NCBI GenBank assembly: GCA_001247695.2
Contig: LGRX02027144.1
Location: forward strand, 20,225 to 84,224
Length of the DNA stretch: 64,000 nucleotides
Source of the DNA: Cymbomonas tetramitiformis
Lineage: Eukaryota; Chlorophyta; Pyramimonadophyceae; Pyramimonadales; Pyramimonadaceae
Reading direction: 5' to 3'
Below the pieces are notes generated by a model. The model was not told where the DNA came from. It did not search any database and saw only the letters and a list, made by a program, of their open reading frames with translations. Both the position numbers and the translations under genes were made by a program. Positions 1-11,800 of the stretch are shown here, in pieces. Numbering within the stretch: the first letter of the stretch is position 1; the number at the start of each line of letters is the position of its first letter.

Positions 1-828
1 CTTCCGCTTTCCGAGGTGATCACACCAGGGCTTATGCAACCAAGGCTAAGGGAGAGAAATTGCACATTTAAAGGGAAACTAGTCGAGTGGAACGGTGACA
101 GCTTTGTGAGGATAAGATGGGGAGCGGAGCACTCAACTTAGACTTCCAGGGCCCTGAGTCTCTCACCAGCGTTATACAGTTGAACACTTCTCCAAAGTAC
201 ACGGGGGAAGAATCCAGCAAGACTGCAATAATCTACTTACAACTGGGATAGGATGTCGAGCGTCCTTTCCAGTTCTCCCCAGGAGCAAAGTTTCACGCCG
301 CGGGGAAAGAGGGTGAAACACTCGTCGGGGCGGGAAACCGCACGGAACTTGAAAAGAAAGGGACCAAGCTGTTAAATGTTACTCACGTACTAGGCGGATC
401 GATCTCAAAAAGAGATCTCCACTAGGCCATCTGACCGTAGGATCATGTGCGCGACAGTGTTTCGCTTTTTGCATCCCAACATGCCATGCCATAACGCGAG
501 GGTGGCGTCGCGGTAAATGTACGCGACTGCGGTGGCACTGTCATCGTTAGCGTCTGGCATCCGTGAGATCGAAAGTTTGTCCGTGTCGCCCGTTGGGATT
601 CGCGCTTTGCTGCTGCTGCTGCTGATTAAGTAAGGTAATTTGGTCCGGTTCCAAATCATAAGGAGCAGAGGTATAGGAGCCCGGCACAAGGCAGTTGAAG
701 TTCTCCAAGCCGTTGCTGCAATGAGACTGATGAGACTGATGATGACGCGTAGTATCGAAGTTTCAAGGTTCCAGGGCTAGGTTGTGGGAAACGGGTCAGC
801 TATATGTCCATTTAGAGGTAATAACTTT
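1..828. other. Left edge, no gene recognised
   Basis: On the plus strand between about 60 and 415 several short open stretches follow one another in different frames, including one from about 253 that ends at a stop near 415. They have protein-like composition but no start, no shared frame and no motif I know. This could be a decayed coding region or the 3' exons of a gene lying mostly outside the window. A 94-codon minus-strand ORF overlaps its end (405-689) and also shows no recognisable domain. From 690 to 828 I see nothing. Confidence 0.2.
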
Positions 829-1095
829 ATAGACGAGATAGTTTGAAAAAACTTGCCCACATACGCGACCCCCTACCGACTTGGTCCGGCCGACGCGGTG
901 GGGGGGACTACCGACCCGAGGTGGCGTGGGGGGAACTACCCACTTGGCGCCGCCACGACAAGTCCCCCCACCCAAGTCCCCCCCACCCTGAAGCGTCAGG
1001 CGGAACCTACCCTCGGAACTTGAAGATATCAAATTTATAAAAAAGTTTATAGTAAAATAATTACAAATTTTGAAATTTTTTTCAACCGGGATCTA

Positions 1096-1346
1096 TCACG
1101 GGGAAGCCGATTCCCCCCCCACTGTATGGGGGGCCTGCTTCTCCTTTGCGTCACCCCTCACTGTGTGTGGCATGTGTCACACGTGACCGTGTCTCCGTCA
1201 CTTTAGCCTGCTCTAGTTAGACAGTCAGTCCGTATGTCTTCCCAGTTTATGCTATTCCGTTTCCGAGCACCCGGCACTGTGTTTTCTGTGACATATCGTG
1301 CATATATATATCTTATATATATACCCTCAGTTCTCCCTTTCTGTCA
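1096..1346 (+). repeat. 5' LTR of gag-only element 1
   Basis: Direct repeat of 3400-3650. It contains a run of eight C before ACTGTATGG, a CACACGTGAC stretch that could bind bZIP or bHLH factors, and an AT-rich CATATATATATC block near 1301-1322 that could serve as a TATA region. It ends CTTTCTGTCA. Confidence 0.8.
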
Positions 1347-1589
1347 GGTTATCGACCCACTTCACGCTAAGTGGTGTTTCGGTGGGCATCAACTCGCTTT
1401 GGTTTTTTGCCAATTCTAGAGTTCCCTGAAAAGTCCCTTGCGGTTACGGCGCCATTCACCGCAACCAAATTTCCTTGAATCAACACGTGGGCTCCCTACC
1501 GTCAGCGAGAAAGGTTTCCTACGTTTTCCCTGGGCCAGAATTCCCTGTTTCCCTCTTATTCCTTCACCCTGGCCACTTATTTCCTTCCA

Positions 1590-2637
1590 ATGTCTCAACA
1601 CCGCCAATCAACCCTCGCAGAGGCGCTTCGGTCGGCACGACGGGCTGGTGCTACTCCTTCCCCAACTTCTGGAGATTCTGGCACTACGACGCCGGGTCCG
1701 ACACGACCGAGACGCATTGTCTCCACCGCCTCTCTTCGTTCGCGTCCTTCCTCATTGCGTCCATCGCCCACTCCCTTCATGTTCTTCAACGATCCGGCGG
1801 TCCTCGTGTCCACGCCGGTGGAGGAGGGGAGGGAGGACGAGTACCTAGAGCAGCTATCTTACGCTTTCACGTACTCCACCGACATCGTCACCATTTTGCG
1901 TCCTGGAGGGTTTCACCCTAAAAATGGCTTTACCTTGGACAACGACTCCGCAGACACGGACTTCACTGCTTTGCTCGCTGCCATGAGGCACGTATTATAC
2001 CCTGTTTCCTTCACGGAGTTCTCCAAACTCCTCGACCTCGAGCACGACTACGACTTTTACCACGTCGTGCTCAACGAGATCATCTTCACCATCCTTCCAG
2101 TTTTACTTCGTGGTACGGCATTGGCGTTGTACTCCGAAGCCGCGCGCTCCCATCCTGGTGACGGCCGCTATGTTCTCCAACGACTACGGTTTGAGGTCGA
2201 GGGCGTCCCTGACTCCGACACCGACCGCCACTGGGTGAAGATGCGTGCTGTCATCATCGACGAGCACAAGGACCCCGCCCCCCAGCTCATGACCATCCGC
2301 ACCTTGGGCGACAAACATGCCCGTCTCAACCCTGACTACAGCGAGTCCAAGCGCGTCCGTGACCTCTGGCACATCCTGACCGACTCCGCCAAGCAGACTC
2401 CTTTCGTCAACCCGCTGTACGTCAACGTCATCCGCGATCTTCGAGCTGGTTCCCCCTTCTCCTTTTCCACACTGTGCTTGCGTATCCGCACGGTGTGGAA
2501 GGAGGAGCTTGCATTTGCCACCCCCGCCGAAGCTTCCCTGTCTGGTGGTGGTGGTGGTGGTGGTGACCGGCAGAAGAGCCCATCCTTCAACTCCGTCACC
2601 GTGGAGAAGAAACCCGGCTACGCCACGAAGTGTGTTG
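1590..2637 (+). CDS. Gag-like protein of LTR element 1
   Basis: The frame opens with a start codon at 1590 and runs about 349 residues to a likely donor (G|GTGAGT) at 2638; read without splicing it stops at 2702. The N-terminus is Ser/Thr/Pro/Arg-rich. A folded helical region follows from about residue 70 to 320, with a DP-containing stretch near residue 230. A poly-Gly tract lies near residue 325, then a basic tail. I see no zinc knuckle and no polymerase motif. A structural gag role is inferred from the flanking LTRs and from a similar organisation in the second element at 23.6-27.0 kb, not from a clear motif. Confidence 0.55.
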
Positions 2638-2813
2638 GTGAGTGGCGAGTGGACCCCCCTGGCTCACCGCTGAAGCGGTGGAAGGGCGTCGGGTTCCCTT
2701 GAATCACGTGTTTCCGGCTGTGGGGTCTCACTGACTCTCACCCTGGAACCAGGGGCTTATGCCCTTACACATGCGTTGCGGCATTCTCCCCCAGGCTTAC
2801 CCCTCCCTCAGCT

Positions 2814-3227
2814 GTGCTTGTGGGCAATCGACCGCTTCCGCAGGCATTCGCATCGGCCATGGCGTCCCTGCAGGCAGCTGGTGGTGCCTCCGCGCAGTCT
2901 GTGGTGGTGGCGGACGAGCATGCCGACCCCGCACCGGCCGACCCTGAGCCGGTCGGGTCGGTGATGACCTTCATTGCGCCTGTCACTGACCCGCCTCCGC
3001 CGCTCGATCACGCCGCGGCGGGCTCCGATGGCGATGTTGCCGAGCCGACGGCTGAGATGCGTCCCACTGACGCGGCTCCGTACCCTGCGGGCGACTCCGA
3101 CTGTGAGGCAGAGCTAGCCGCCATGCACACTATCCTTGACGACGACGAGGACTGGCAAGCTTTCCGATCGACGCCGTGGATCCCTCAGTTCAATGGTTCA
3201 ACTGACCGCCGAGCTCCAGCCAACTAG
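2814..3227 (+). CDS. Downstream acidic ORF of LTR element 1
   Basis: An open frame of up to 137 codons rich in Ala, Asp, Pro and Glu ends just before the 3' LTR. It lies behind a likely intron with donor at 2638; possible acceptors are the CAG at 2810 or 2843, but neither gives a phase match I could confirm with the upstream exon. It may be the C-terminal exon of the gag-like protein. The tail holds an acidic DDDED cluster. No domain recognised. Confidence 0.4.
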   Translation: MLVGNRPLPQAFASAMASLQAAGGASAQSVVVADEHADPAPADPEPVGSVMTFIAPVTDPPPPLDHAAAGSDGDVAEPTAEMRPTDAAPYPAGDSDCEAELAAMHTILDDDEDWQAFRSTPWIPQFNGSTDRRAPAN

Positions 3228-3399
3228 CTTTAGCCTTAGCCTCAATGTAGCTTCTTGCAATGTTTATCCTCATCTTGCCAGCTGTTAGTTGGCCGCAATG
3301 GGCCTTTCACTGAACTCTGACATTAAGTGACATTGGGTTTTAGGTTTTAGGGTTTGCTTGCTCTCGGACTGCCACTCACACCTTCGGGGTGAGGTGGTG

Positions 3400-3650
3400 T
3401 CACGGGGAAGCCGATTCCCCCCCCACTGTATGGGGGGCCTGCTTCTCCTTTGCGTCACCCCTCACTGTGTGTGGCATGTGTCACACGTGACCGTGTCTCC
3501 GTCACTTTAGCCTGCTCTAGTTAGACAGTCAGTCCGTATGTCTTTCCAGTTTATGCTATTCCGTTTCCGAGCACCCGGCACTGTGTTTTCTGTGACATAT
3601 CGTGCATATATATATCTTATATATATACCCTCAGTTCTCCCTTTCTGTCA
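3400..3650 (+). repeat. 3' LTR of gag-only element 1
   Basis: Near-identical copy of 1096-1346 (TCTTTCCAG here against TCTTCCCAG there). A small hairpin with a TTCG loop (CTCACACC/GGGGTGAG) sits at about 3375-3393, just before the purine-rich tract. Confidence 0.8.
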
Positions 3651-3728
3651 ATCTACCTTTAACGCGGTTGGTTAGCTCGTCGCTCTGCAGGACATGACGT
3701 CTCTGGTTCAAATCCCGGTTGGAGATAC
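3651..3728 (+). other. Degenerate tRNA-like sequence
   Basis: It reads like a decayed tRNA: GGTTGGTTAGCTCGTCGC resembles a D-arm and A box, GGTTCAAATCCC fits the B-box consensus, and the acceptor ends pair only partly (ATCT with AGAT). The anticodon arm does not fold cleanly. The LTR element integrated at its 5' edge, so the ATCTA duplication is the first 5 bp. It is more likely a tRNA-derived SINE promoter or pseudogene than a working tRNA. Confidence 0.45.
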
Positions 3729-4112
3729 AATTTTAAGCGAAAAATTTCGGCCGGTTTCGTAAATTTGCATACCAAAAAATTCGGGTAGGGGGGACTACCC
3801 ACTTGGACGCGCCGGCTTCGACAAGGGTGGGGGGACTTGCGACCCGAAATTTTGAATATTTTGAAAATGGCAGATCCTATATGTGGGCAAGTTATTTCAA
3901 ACTATCTCGTCTATCGTCGCTCGCTCGTCATCGACAACCAATGGTGATTTGCCATTTGTGCACTTACAAAAGTCGTATTGCAATGGCATCTTTGAGCTGG
4001 CATGTTCCGATTGGCTTTCCCGATAGTGGGTGCACATGGTAAGGGCCCTGCCAAAAAGCGTCAGGTAGGAAGGATGGTGTTCCATAGGATCAGTCGAAGA
4101 CGAGCCAGCGAC

Positions 4113-4214
4113 AAGAGGTAGTTATAGCTGCCACGTCAGACTATATGCTCTGGACTGTGCCGGAGGCGCAGTCCAGAGCATATACGTCTGACGTGGCAGC
4201 TATAACTACCTCTT
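4113..4214. repeat. Near-perfect 100-bp hairpin
   Basis: The left arm begins AAGAGGTAGTTATAGCTGCC and the right arm is its complement back to CCTCTT. The arms pair over about 48 bp with one unpaired base near TATAC/CTATA, and a GGA tip at about 4162-4164. A transcript would form a long stable stem, the shape of a small-RNA precursor or a foldback element. Confidence 0.7.
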
Positions 4215-4969
4215 ATACGAACGGCACTGTGACGGTCTGCCAGAGCCTCAGGGCAGAACGCGGACGTGGAGGTGCAGACCGCAGTCGTGGCGGGGCGGAC
4301 CGCGGACGTGGAGGCCAGATTGTGCTGACTCTGCGGAAGACCGTCGTCAATAATGTCCGGTTCTGTCATAGGGTGTGACATATCACTCCGACTCGGAACC
4401 TTCTCGCTTCTGTGAACAAGAAGCGCGCGATTCAACCAACTCTATGAATTTGCACCTTCAGACAAGTATCTTTTTTTCTCGCATCGTCTACCTCTAATCT
4501 GGAGAACGCGAAAAGAACTCCAAAGACGCCCAAAGGTCGCCCATAGGCGTTAGAAGTTCCGCGGAGCTTCCTCAAGTCCAGTCTATCTTTGCTATACCGC
4601 CACAATCCGTTTCTTAGATCGTTGAACCCGCATGCACTTGTCACGCGTGTGAAGGGCGGCAGACTTATTTAACCCCTTTGCTCAAGTAGGCGCATCCAGC
4701 GGAGAGTGTTGTTTTATCACACGTTTGCTGTATTCTTGGTACCATTTAATGCCTGAAACTTGCCGCAAGCTGGATAGTTGGAGTCTTCGTTCCCAAATTT
4801 CGTTTGTCCTACCCGAAACACTATCCCATTACGTAGGATATCATACAGCCTGCGGAGCCAGCTTCCCTCGAATATGGGGACGAGGTCGTGATACTCCCGC
4901 CTTCGAAACTAAAGGTTAACATCTGCTTGTAAAAGCTGAAAGCAAAGTACAAGGATACACGGCAGCAAA
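4215..4969. other. Upstream region of the large gene, no ORF supported
   Basis: Positions 4255-4315 hold short repeats of CGCGGACGTGGAGG and GCAGACCGC. The rest is mixed sequence without a convincing gene. It should contain the promoter of the gene starting at 4970; TTATTTAACC at 4669-4678 is the nearest AT-rich motif, but I cannot call a TATA box. Confidence 0.3.
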
Positions 4970-5840
4970 ATGAGCAGCGCTGCAGAACCGCACATACTCA
5001 AGATCCCCACAGCCGACGCGGAGGACACTGCAGCCTCTACGAGCGTGGTCAATCGAGCGCTAACAGTGTTCTTCTGTGAGGTGAGAGCATGATGGCTTGG
5101 GTTATTCTTCGTGGAGATGTAAGTGAAGGGTGCTGGCGTGCTCTTTGTTGAGATTAGAGCGAGATGCGTGAGGGTGGCTTTCGTTGAGGTCTAAATGAGG
5201 GGCGTTGGGATGCTTTTTGCTGAGATGAGAGAGCGTTGTGGTCTCTTTTTAGCGACAGCGAGGGGTATGTGGGGTGCGCTTTGTTGTTTTGTGAGTGAAA
5301 ATGGACTCGAGTATACTACATGTGGACATCGTCCTACATCGAGACTGATGGTGAGGGAGGACTGGAGTGTTGCGCGTGACAATGGCGATGTGCTTTGAGC
5401 CAAGGGCGTGAGGGAGGACATAGCAAATCCGCTCGATGATCATGCGCTGCAGGTTGGGCTTGGGCTGGGGTTGGGTGATCTGGGCATCGCAGATGGTGGG
5501 GCTACCTGCACAGGTCATGAGGCAGCTGCTACACAAGAGCCGACAAGATCCCTCAAACAATATCCTCACGTCCGATCGTGCCGAAACGATCAATCAGATT
5601 CGCCAGAGCTTTGACGCTGCAACTGGAGGGCATGAAGGGTGGGCACGGGTGCTGGAGGCGGAGCTGTTGCAAATGGGACTGCACGAGCTTGCAGAACCTC
5701 TGCAGCAGGGGATGCGTGAAGCCGCTGGGGTAGTCACGGAAGAGTTCCTCAAGAAACTTGATAACGAGATCGAGCAGGGTTTTGTGACACGGTCGGACGG
5801 AAATGTCATGCGTGATGTTGAGATGTTAGAATGCCCGCAG
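4970..5840 (+). CDS. Exons 1 and 2 of the large gene
   Basis: Exon 1 (4970-5080, 37 codons) starts MSSAAEPH and ends at GAG|GTGAGAG. Exon 2 (5493-5840, 116 codons) starts after TCGCAG and ends CAG|GTGAGAG; both are phase 0, so the frame joins cleanly. The encoded segment is helical and acidic, with a run of about 80 residues that could form paired helices. Intron 1 contains degenerate repeats built on GTTGAGATTAGAGCGAGATG. I see no known domain. Confidence 0.6.
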
Positions 5841-8800
5841 GTGAGAGCGTGGTCCCAGCAACCGCCGAAGACCCCTTCGAAGAGGCGTGTGCTTCCACGT
5901 CTTCGTGAGTTTTGGGAACACTGCCCGCATTATTCCAATCCTTTGAGAACTGTTTTACCATCAGCTCCCAAATTTGTCCTACAGCACTTTCGTTCTCTGC
6001 CTTTCTTTCATATGAGTGAGGCAAATACTGAGCGTGTTTGGGGATCTAAACTTGTATCAAAACAACATTTGCTTTTGTGTTCGGTTAGAGTCCTTGTATG
6101 CTCGGCTATTCCAGTATCCTCAATGCCGCACTTACGAGTTTCCATCTTCACAACACCGCTTTTGACCAAGCAGTGCCTTGTAGTTCCTTGGGAACTTTTC
6201 TCATCGATGACTTGCTGCCAACTCGTCCAACAAGCGAACTAGCTGTGGAAGCCCATATCCACACATCCGCACCGTGATTTTGAAACTCCGGTTTCTTAAG
6301 GAATTCAAGTCGGGAGAGATGGTGTTTCGAGATTATCCTGTCGTCATAGTTCTCCTGGAGCCGCTATTTGGCTGAGAAGGCGGATGACCATTGCATGTAT
6401 GAAATCATAGCCATCTGATATCGAACATCCAATGGCTGAATAGTCCACAAACCGTCCTGGGGCCTTCGCTGTATGGTTTGGTTCGTGTGTCTGCCACTAA
6501 CTGCCCACTTGGGGTTAGGTCGCGCACAGCCTGCACATAATGCTTGTGTTGGGCACTTCAACGGCGACACGTCGGATGGTGATGCCTTCGGCTCAGCGCC
6601 TTTGCCGGTGCAGCACACGGACCCTATGATGGAGCTGGTGAATTCCCATGTCACCGGGGCCTGCCAGCGCATCATGCACGCTGCGGTGCGCTCCGCTGTC
6701 GCCGTGACTACATCGCCCCTTCCCCCCCAAAGCACCACTAAGGGAAGTGGCAAGCCGACCCTTGGGCCGCTGTCACCGCTTGCTCGGCCTTCTATCATCC
6801 TCCCGTTCGTGAACAACTTCCAAGTAGAGCCTCGCATGACCACCACTACCTCCACCGCAGTCACAGCGTCCACCTCCGCCACAAGCAACACCTCTGCCAT
6901 CTACAATGCGGACATAGTGGAGGACGGAAGCGCCTCAAGACCGCAGAAGAGACGGAGGGAGCACTTTGATGAATATCGGAGGGGTGACAGTGCTCGAGAT
7001 GCGGAGCAGAGCATAAGCTTGGACCAAGGGCACCAAGCCGCCCCAACGCCTACCCATGCCGCTCTCACACTGGACCAGCTGAAGAGAGTGCACATGGCTG
7101 CGAAAGCCTCGGAGCTGACGATCACTCAGGTGTGCGGAAATCCGGATCGGTTCTCCTTTTCTTGCTCGCACGCCCTTCCCCCTTGCCTTCGAGCACGCCT
7201 CCCATATCTGAATTGGGAACTGACCATTCGATGCTTAGAATGGCTCTCTTGCCGAGCTAACACACGAGATGCCACTCTCTTGCCGAGCTAACACACGCGA
7301 TGCCACTCTCTTGCCGAGCTAACACATGAGATGCCACTCTCTGCCGAGCTAACACACGAGATGCCACTCTCTTGCCGAGCTAACACATGGATGTCACTCT
7401 CTTGCCGAGCTAACACACGGATGCCACTCTCTTGCCGAACTAACACATGAGATGCCAAGCCAACACATGAGATGCCACTCTCTTGCCGAGCTAACACATG
7501 AGATGCCACTCTCTTGCCGAGCTAACACATGAGATGCCACTCTCTTGCCGAGCTAACACATGAGATGCCACTCTCTTGCCGAGCTAACACACGAGATGCC
7601 ACTCTCTTGAGTTGGATTCTGGAAGCTCGAGCCTCTAGATTTCAAATGGCAAACACGTAAGCTATCTTCTCGGAGTACGCTTTTCGTTGCGTCTCATCAC
7701 GCTCTGTACACAAGATACAGTGTCAATCCGCTGTCTTAATCGTTCACTTGCGCACATGGCAGGGCCGCTGAAGGTGTTTCGTGCAGCAATTTAAGCATAC
7801 CATGTGACGCGCGGAAAAGGCAGGGAGCCAGCCAGCCGTGGCGAACTTGTACCGGGCCGACCAGTCACAGCGCTCGATCGTTCGTGCAGTCAAGTAGCTT
7901 GGAGCGGTATTTTATCTGTTTGCGTATGTGCGTCTCCATTCTCCTTTCAGCGGCCAGTTTGTGCACCATTGCCACACTCCGAGGCGAGGCTTGCAACACG
8001 AGATTGGAAGAATAGGTTACCTAGTATGATTTAGGTAACTCTCCAATGGAGGCACGTGATTTCGATCCTCTGTACACACCTTCTGCAGGTTACGGTGGCC
8101 GAAGTGAAGAGTCGGCACGGGCTGCAGAGCCGGATGCGCCTTGTGGTTCGCTTCCTGAACGGTGCGACACTTCGGGTGGAATCCGCGGCTCCGCAACTGA
8201 CCGAGTCTCAGGGCACACGTGATGCGATCACGCTTTTTTCGTGCAGCTGCAAGGGCCCGAAGCACGGGGCGCCAGAACAGGAATCTCAGCTCAGGACCGC
8301 TGAAGGAGGAGATGAGGCGCTGTGCGTGCACGCCCTTGGCCTCCCTCGGGCACTGCTATGCGATGGCCAGCTAAGGAAACATATGGTCGACCTATCACAG
8401 GTGAGCAAGTGGCGTTGCAGCGTGTAGATCCCTGTCTGGTTTGGGAGCATTAAAAAAAAACAGCATGTGATTTCGTTGTTGCTCCTGATTGAGGAAGATG
8501 TTCTTACCATAAACAGTCGGGGTAGGGCCAAGGGAACGGCTGTGGGCAAGGTTAACATTGGTTTAACGACTGGGTCCGCCCTTAACTTCTGGAAGCACAT
8601 AATTTCGCCCCTATTTCTGGGAGTATGTTGTATTTTATTATGCTTTTGTTTAGCGCTTACCAAACCCTTTTGGTGAGAAATATCTTCGCTGGTCCTCTGA
8701 AACACAGTGGCCGCGCTATCACGGCCCTGCGCCCAATTGGAGGAGTTGCGCTCGTGCCTTATTTTGAGAGCTTGCTGCTTTTAGTGTGCCCTCCCTCCAG

Positions 8801-11800
8801 CACTAACATCTGGCGATATCGCGAAGCCTTGGCATGTACTGAAGTTGAAGCTTGCAACGGCGTTTCACATGGTTTTCTGCTTTGCCATAGGGCGCGACGG
8901 GTGTTTGCTGTTCGCTCCTTTCTTTTTCGTCGACTTTGAAGAGTCCGCTGCCGCCACTCTCTCTGCTGCCCTACAGCTGGCCACGATACCTGCTTTTACC
9001 TTCGCAACATTTCGTTTCCGCTATATCCATTCACATGGTGCGCCCATCTTCAGCCTGCACTACCTCAGCTCAAAGACTGAACCAACATGCACGGCCTCGC
9101 TGGCTCGACGACGACGGGGTGGGGGCGTTTCCCTGTATGTATGCACGCAGGCGGACTGCGGCTTTTTGGGCGCGCCGTCGCCACCAGAGCCTCGCTGCGA
9201 TCTGCACGGCACCCCTGTGCCACCCGGAGAGGTGCAGCAAGCCCAGCAGCAATTGGTGGATCGTCTCCTGACAGAAGACGCATATCAGTACGGCATGCAC
9301 GCAGCCCTTGATCTGAGGTTGGCGGTGAGTGAAGCTCAGAGCGCTCTAGGGAGGCCGGACCTGAGCATGGCACAACAACTTCTGCACGGGGCTTGTGGAA
9401 CCACGCCGGCGGAGGGGTCGAGCGAGGAAGCAGTCGTGACAGGGGCTCTGGGGCTGGCCGTCCGAGCGGGTGCACTGCAGGGCGACCACCTGGAGAAGGC
9501 TAATTGGGAGCAGGGGTCCGGGCCCGCCGTCGAAGCGCGACTGCATCCGGGGGAATTTGTGCGCGCGGCGGCAAGGCCTTGCGGCGAAGGCGGAGCGAGC
9601 GGCCTGGAATGCCGCGTGGGTGGGAAGCCGGCATCGCTCTTTGCGCCGGAGATGCTTGTGCTGCTGGCAGCAGCTTCCGGGATCGCTGTTGAGCGCCACG
9701 TGGCAGATGCGGACGTGGCAGCAGAGGAGTTGACGGCGCTGTCCCCCTCGGGGGCGGCTTCCGCCCTGCTTCACTTGTGTCTCGTGCATGGCCGCTGGGA
9801 CCGCCATGTGGCGCTGCTCGAGCAGGCGGTTGCTCTCATTGATGAGGTGGCTCGAGGCTCTGGTAGGCTTCGAAACGGCGCCGAAGGTGTGGGTGACGGC
9901 ACTCCGGCGCAGGATGCAAAAGAAGTAGAGCATGCTGACAGCGTAGGGACTCAACCGGGACCGAGATTGAGCTCCAATCTGCATGGGAAGAGGCAGAGGG
10001 GGAAGGGAGGAGCCGAGTTGATTGTGGAGGACGGATGGGCGGGCGGTAGGGGCGCGGCGGAGAGTGGCACGGTGCGGGCAGCAAGGTTTTTGTGCTCTGG
10101 AGATTGGGGGCTAGATCTTCTATGGGGCGGAGGGGCCATGGTGCACTCCTTGCACTACCCGCGCACGGGCCTTGTTGCGCTTGTCCGCTTATACAACATT
10201 GTGAGCGGAGCCGCCTCCGACGCCGCCACCGATGGCAGGGAGGAGGATGATAGGCGGGATGATAGATGGAATGCTTCGGGCGACGTCCTCAGTGGGAAGG
10301 AGGAGCTAAAGGGAGTGTCAGCCCCAGAAGCATCGACGGCACAGGGCCGCGCCGCCGCCTCTGGGTTTGCCAGGATGCGGCTGACGGTGACGATGCCGCT
10401 CGTGTACCTCCCTGCGCAGAACCGTGTGGCCGCCCGGGTGGTGGACGAGGACGAGCGCAGCGGCGGCCGGCCGGTGACGTTCTCGGGCTTGCAAGGGGAA
10501 GCAGCCCGTGTGCTAGCGCGTGAACACCAACAGCACCGGAAGTTCAAGGCAGGCCCCTACACAAGCCACAGCTCACAACCTGCTTCCGCCAAGACGGCCG
10601 ATGTGGAGCAGGCGGCGGCGGCTGGCGCAACCCGAGGGACTTACCTCGTCACCCTCGGGGTGAAGGACGCGCTCAGCGGGGAGCTGTCCTTGCACGGCGG
10701 CTGCTTCCCTCTGGCAGGCGGCTCCGGGGACGCGCTGTGGGGAAGCCACCCGGCCCCGGACACGGGCAGCGAGCTGCTGGCGTGCATGGCAGGTTGTCCT
10801 GATGCCAGCCACTCCCATGTCGCACCTTGCCGCCACCAACTGGCTGTGTTGAGGGCGTTAAGCTGCCAGCAGGTATGGGGGAGAGAGTTGACTGAGGTGG
10901 AGAGGGAGGAGGAGGCTTTGGTTGGGGTGGCGGCGGACGGTGGCACTGCGGTGGCGAGCGTTGCAGATGGGGCACGGCTACACTGGGCGTTGGCACAGCT
11001 GCCGTCGGTTAAGGCCGACTTGGAGCGAGATGCGCTTGAGGGGGGAGGGCGGATGCTGCTGCAGCGCCTCGTGCAGCGCCTTCGGAGCGGGGGTGTGGGA
11101 GCGGAAGACCCTGCGGCGCTTGGGCGCGCAGGAGGGGTGCTGGGGGAGGTGATGCGGCCGGTTGTGGATGTGGAGAGGTATGTTGCGGCGCTCTCCGAGC
11201 AGATGCAGGCTGCCGCCAAGTCCAGATGCGAGCGGTTTATCTGGGAATCTCAACGTGAAGAGCACGAGTGCAAGTGCAAGTGCATGTGCGCTGGCCCCTC
11301 TTCTACTCCCTCCTCCTGCATACCCCTTCGTCCGAGCAATAAGGGTTCTATGTTCTATGGGTGGGCACAGCTGCACGTACTTGATCATGGATACATTCGA
11401 GTTCGTGACGAGAGATCCGCCTGCACGGCTGCACAGTTGCGCAGATGTGAGGTTCAATGCATAAAGAGATGTGAAGCATCCCTGAAAGCTCGACACTATG
11501 GAAGAGAACATCGGCGACAAGATACACTGAGAGTGGGTCGCTCCCGGAATCGAGGAGCTGATCAAAACAAGTTCCCCAAAACATTGGGCAAGCGGCGTTC
11601 TTAGATGCCACTGGCCAATTTGATTGTCTGAAATAGACTCTGCGCACCTCGCTGCTCAATATTTTTGTTTGCCAAGTTGCTGTGAACTAAACGATGGAAA
11701 GACTCGGCCGCAGAAATGCTGTCGGCGACCGGTGGGCTGGCCGCTAGTGTCAGAGCGGGGCCATTTCCTGAGGCACAGAACACATGACACAGGATGGATG

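Larger units (their letters stand above)
1096..3650 (+). mobile_element. Gag-only LTR retrotransposon (TR-GAG type), copy 1
   Basis: Two 251-bp direct repeats (1096-1346 and 3400-3650) that differ at about one base flank a gag-like ORF, and the whole is flanked by the 5-bp duplication ATCTA (1091-1095, 3651-3655). LTRs end in TGTCA; the start is TCACGG, or TGTCACGG if the first two bases overlap the target. A primer-binding-like stretch with CCCACTTCACGCT follows the 5' LTR, and a purine-rich GGGGTGAGGTGG precedes the 3' LTR. No protease, reverse transcriptase or integrase is present, so it must use enzymes in trans. Near-identical LTRs point to a recent insertion. Confidence 0.8.
829..3914. 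mobile_element. Inverted-repeat element split by an LTR element
   Basis: Positions 829-863 and 3880-3914 are 35-bp inverted copies of each other with one mismatch (outer end ATAGACGAGATAG). Inside the arms both sides carry related G/C-rich text built on GGGGGGACTACC and its complement, and both show an AACCGGGAT/ATCCCGGTT pair near the middle. Without the LTR element at 1096-3655 the unit is about 525 bp, the size of a foldback or MITE-type element. No clear target duplication is seen outside the arms. The tRNA-like segment at 3651-3728 lies inside it. Confidence 0.5.

Noticed and set aside
3651..3728. A functional tRNA gene
   Set aside because: The acceptor stem pairs only partly, the anticodon arm does not fold, and it lies in an inverted-repeat element cut by an LTR insertion.
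9346..9984. Minus-strand ORFs of 130-210 codons opposite the large gene
   Set aside because: They are shadows of GC-rich coding sequence on the plus strand, Arg/Pro/His-rich and with no splice support.
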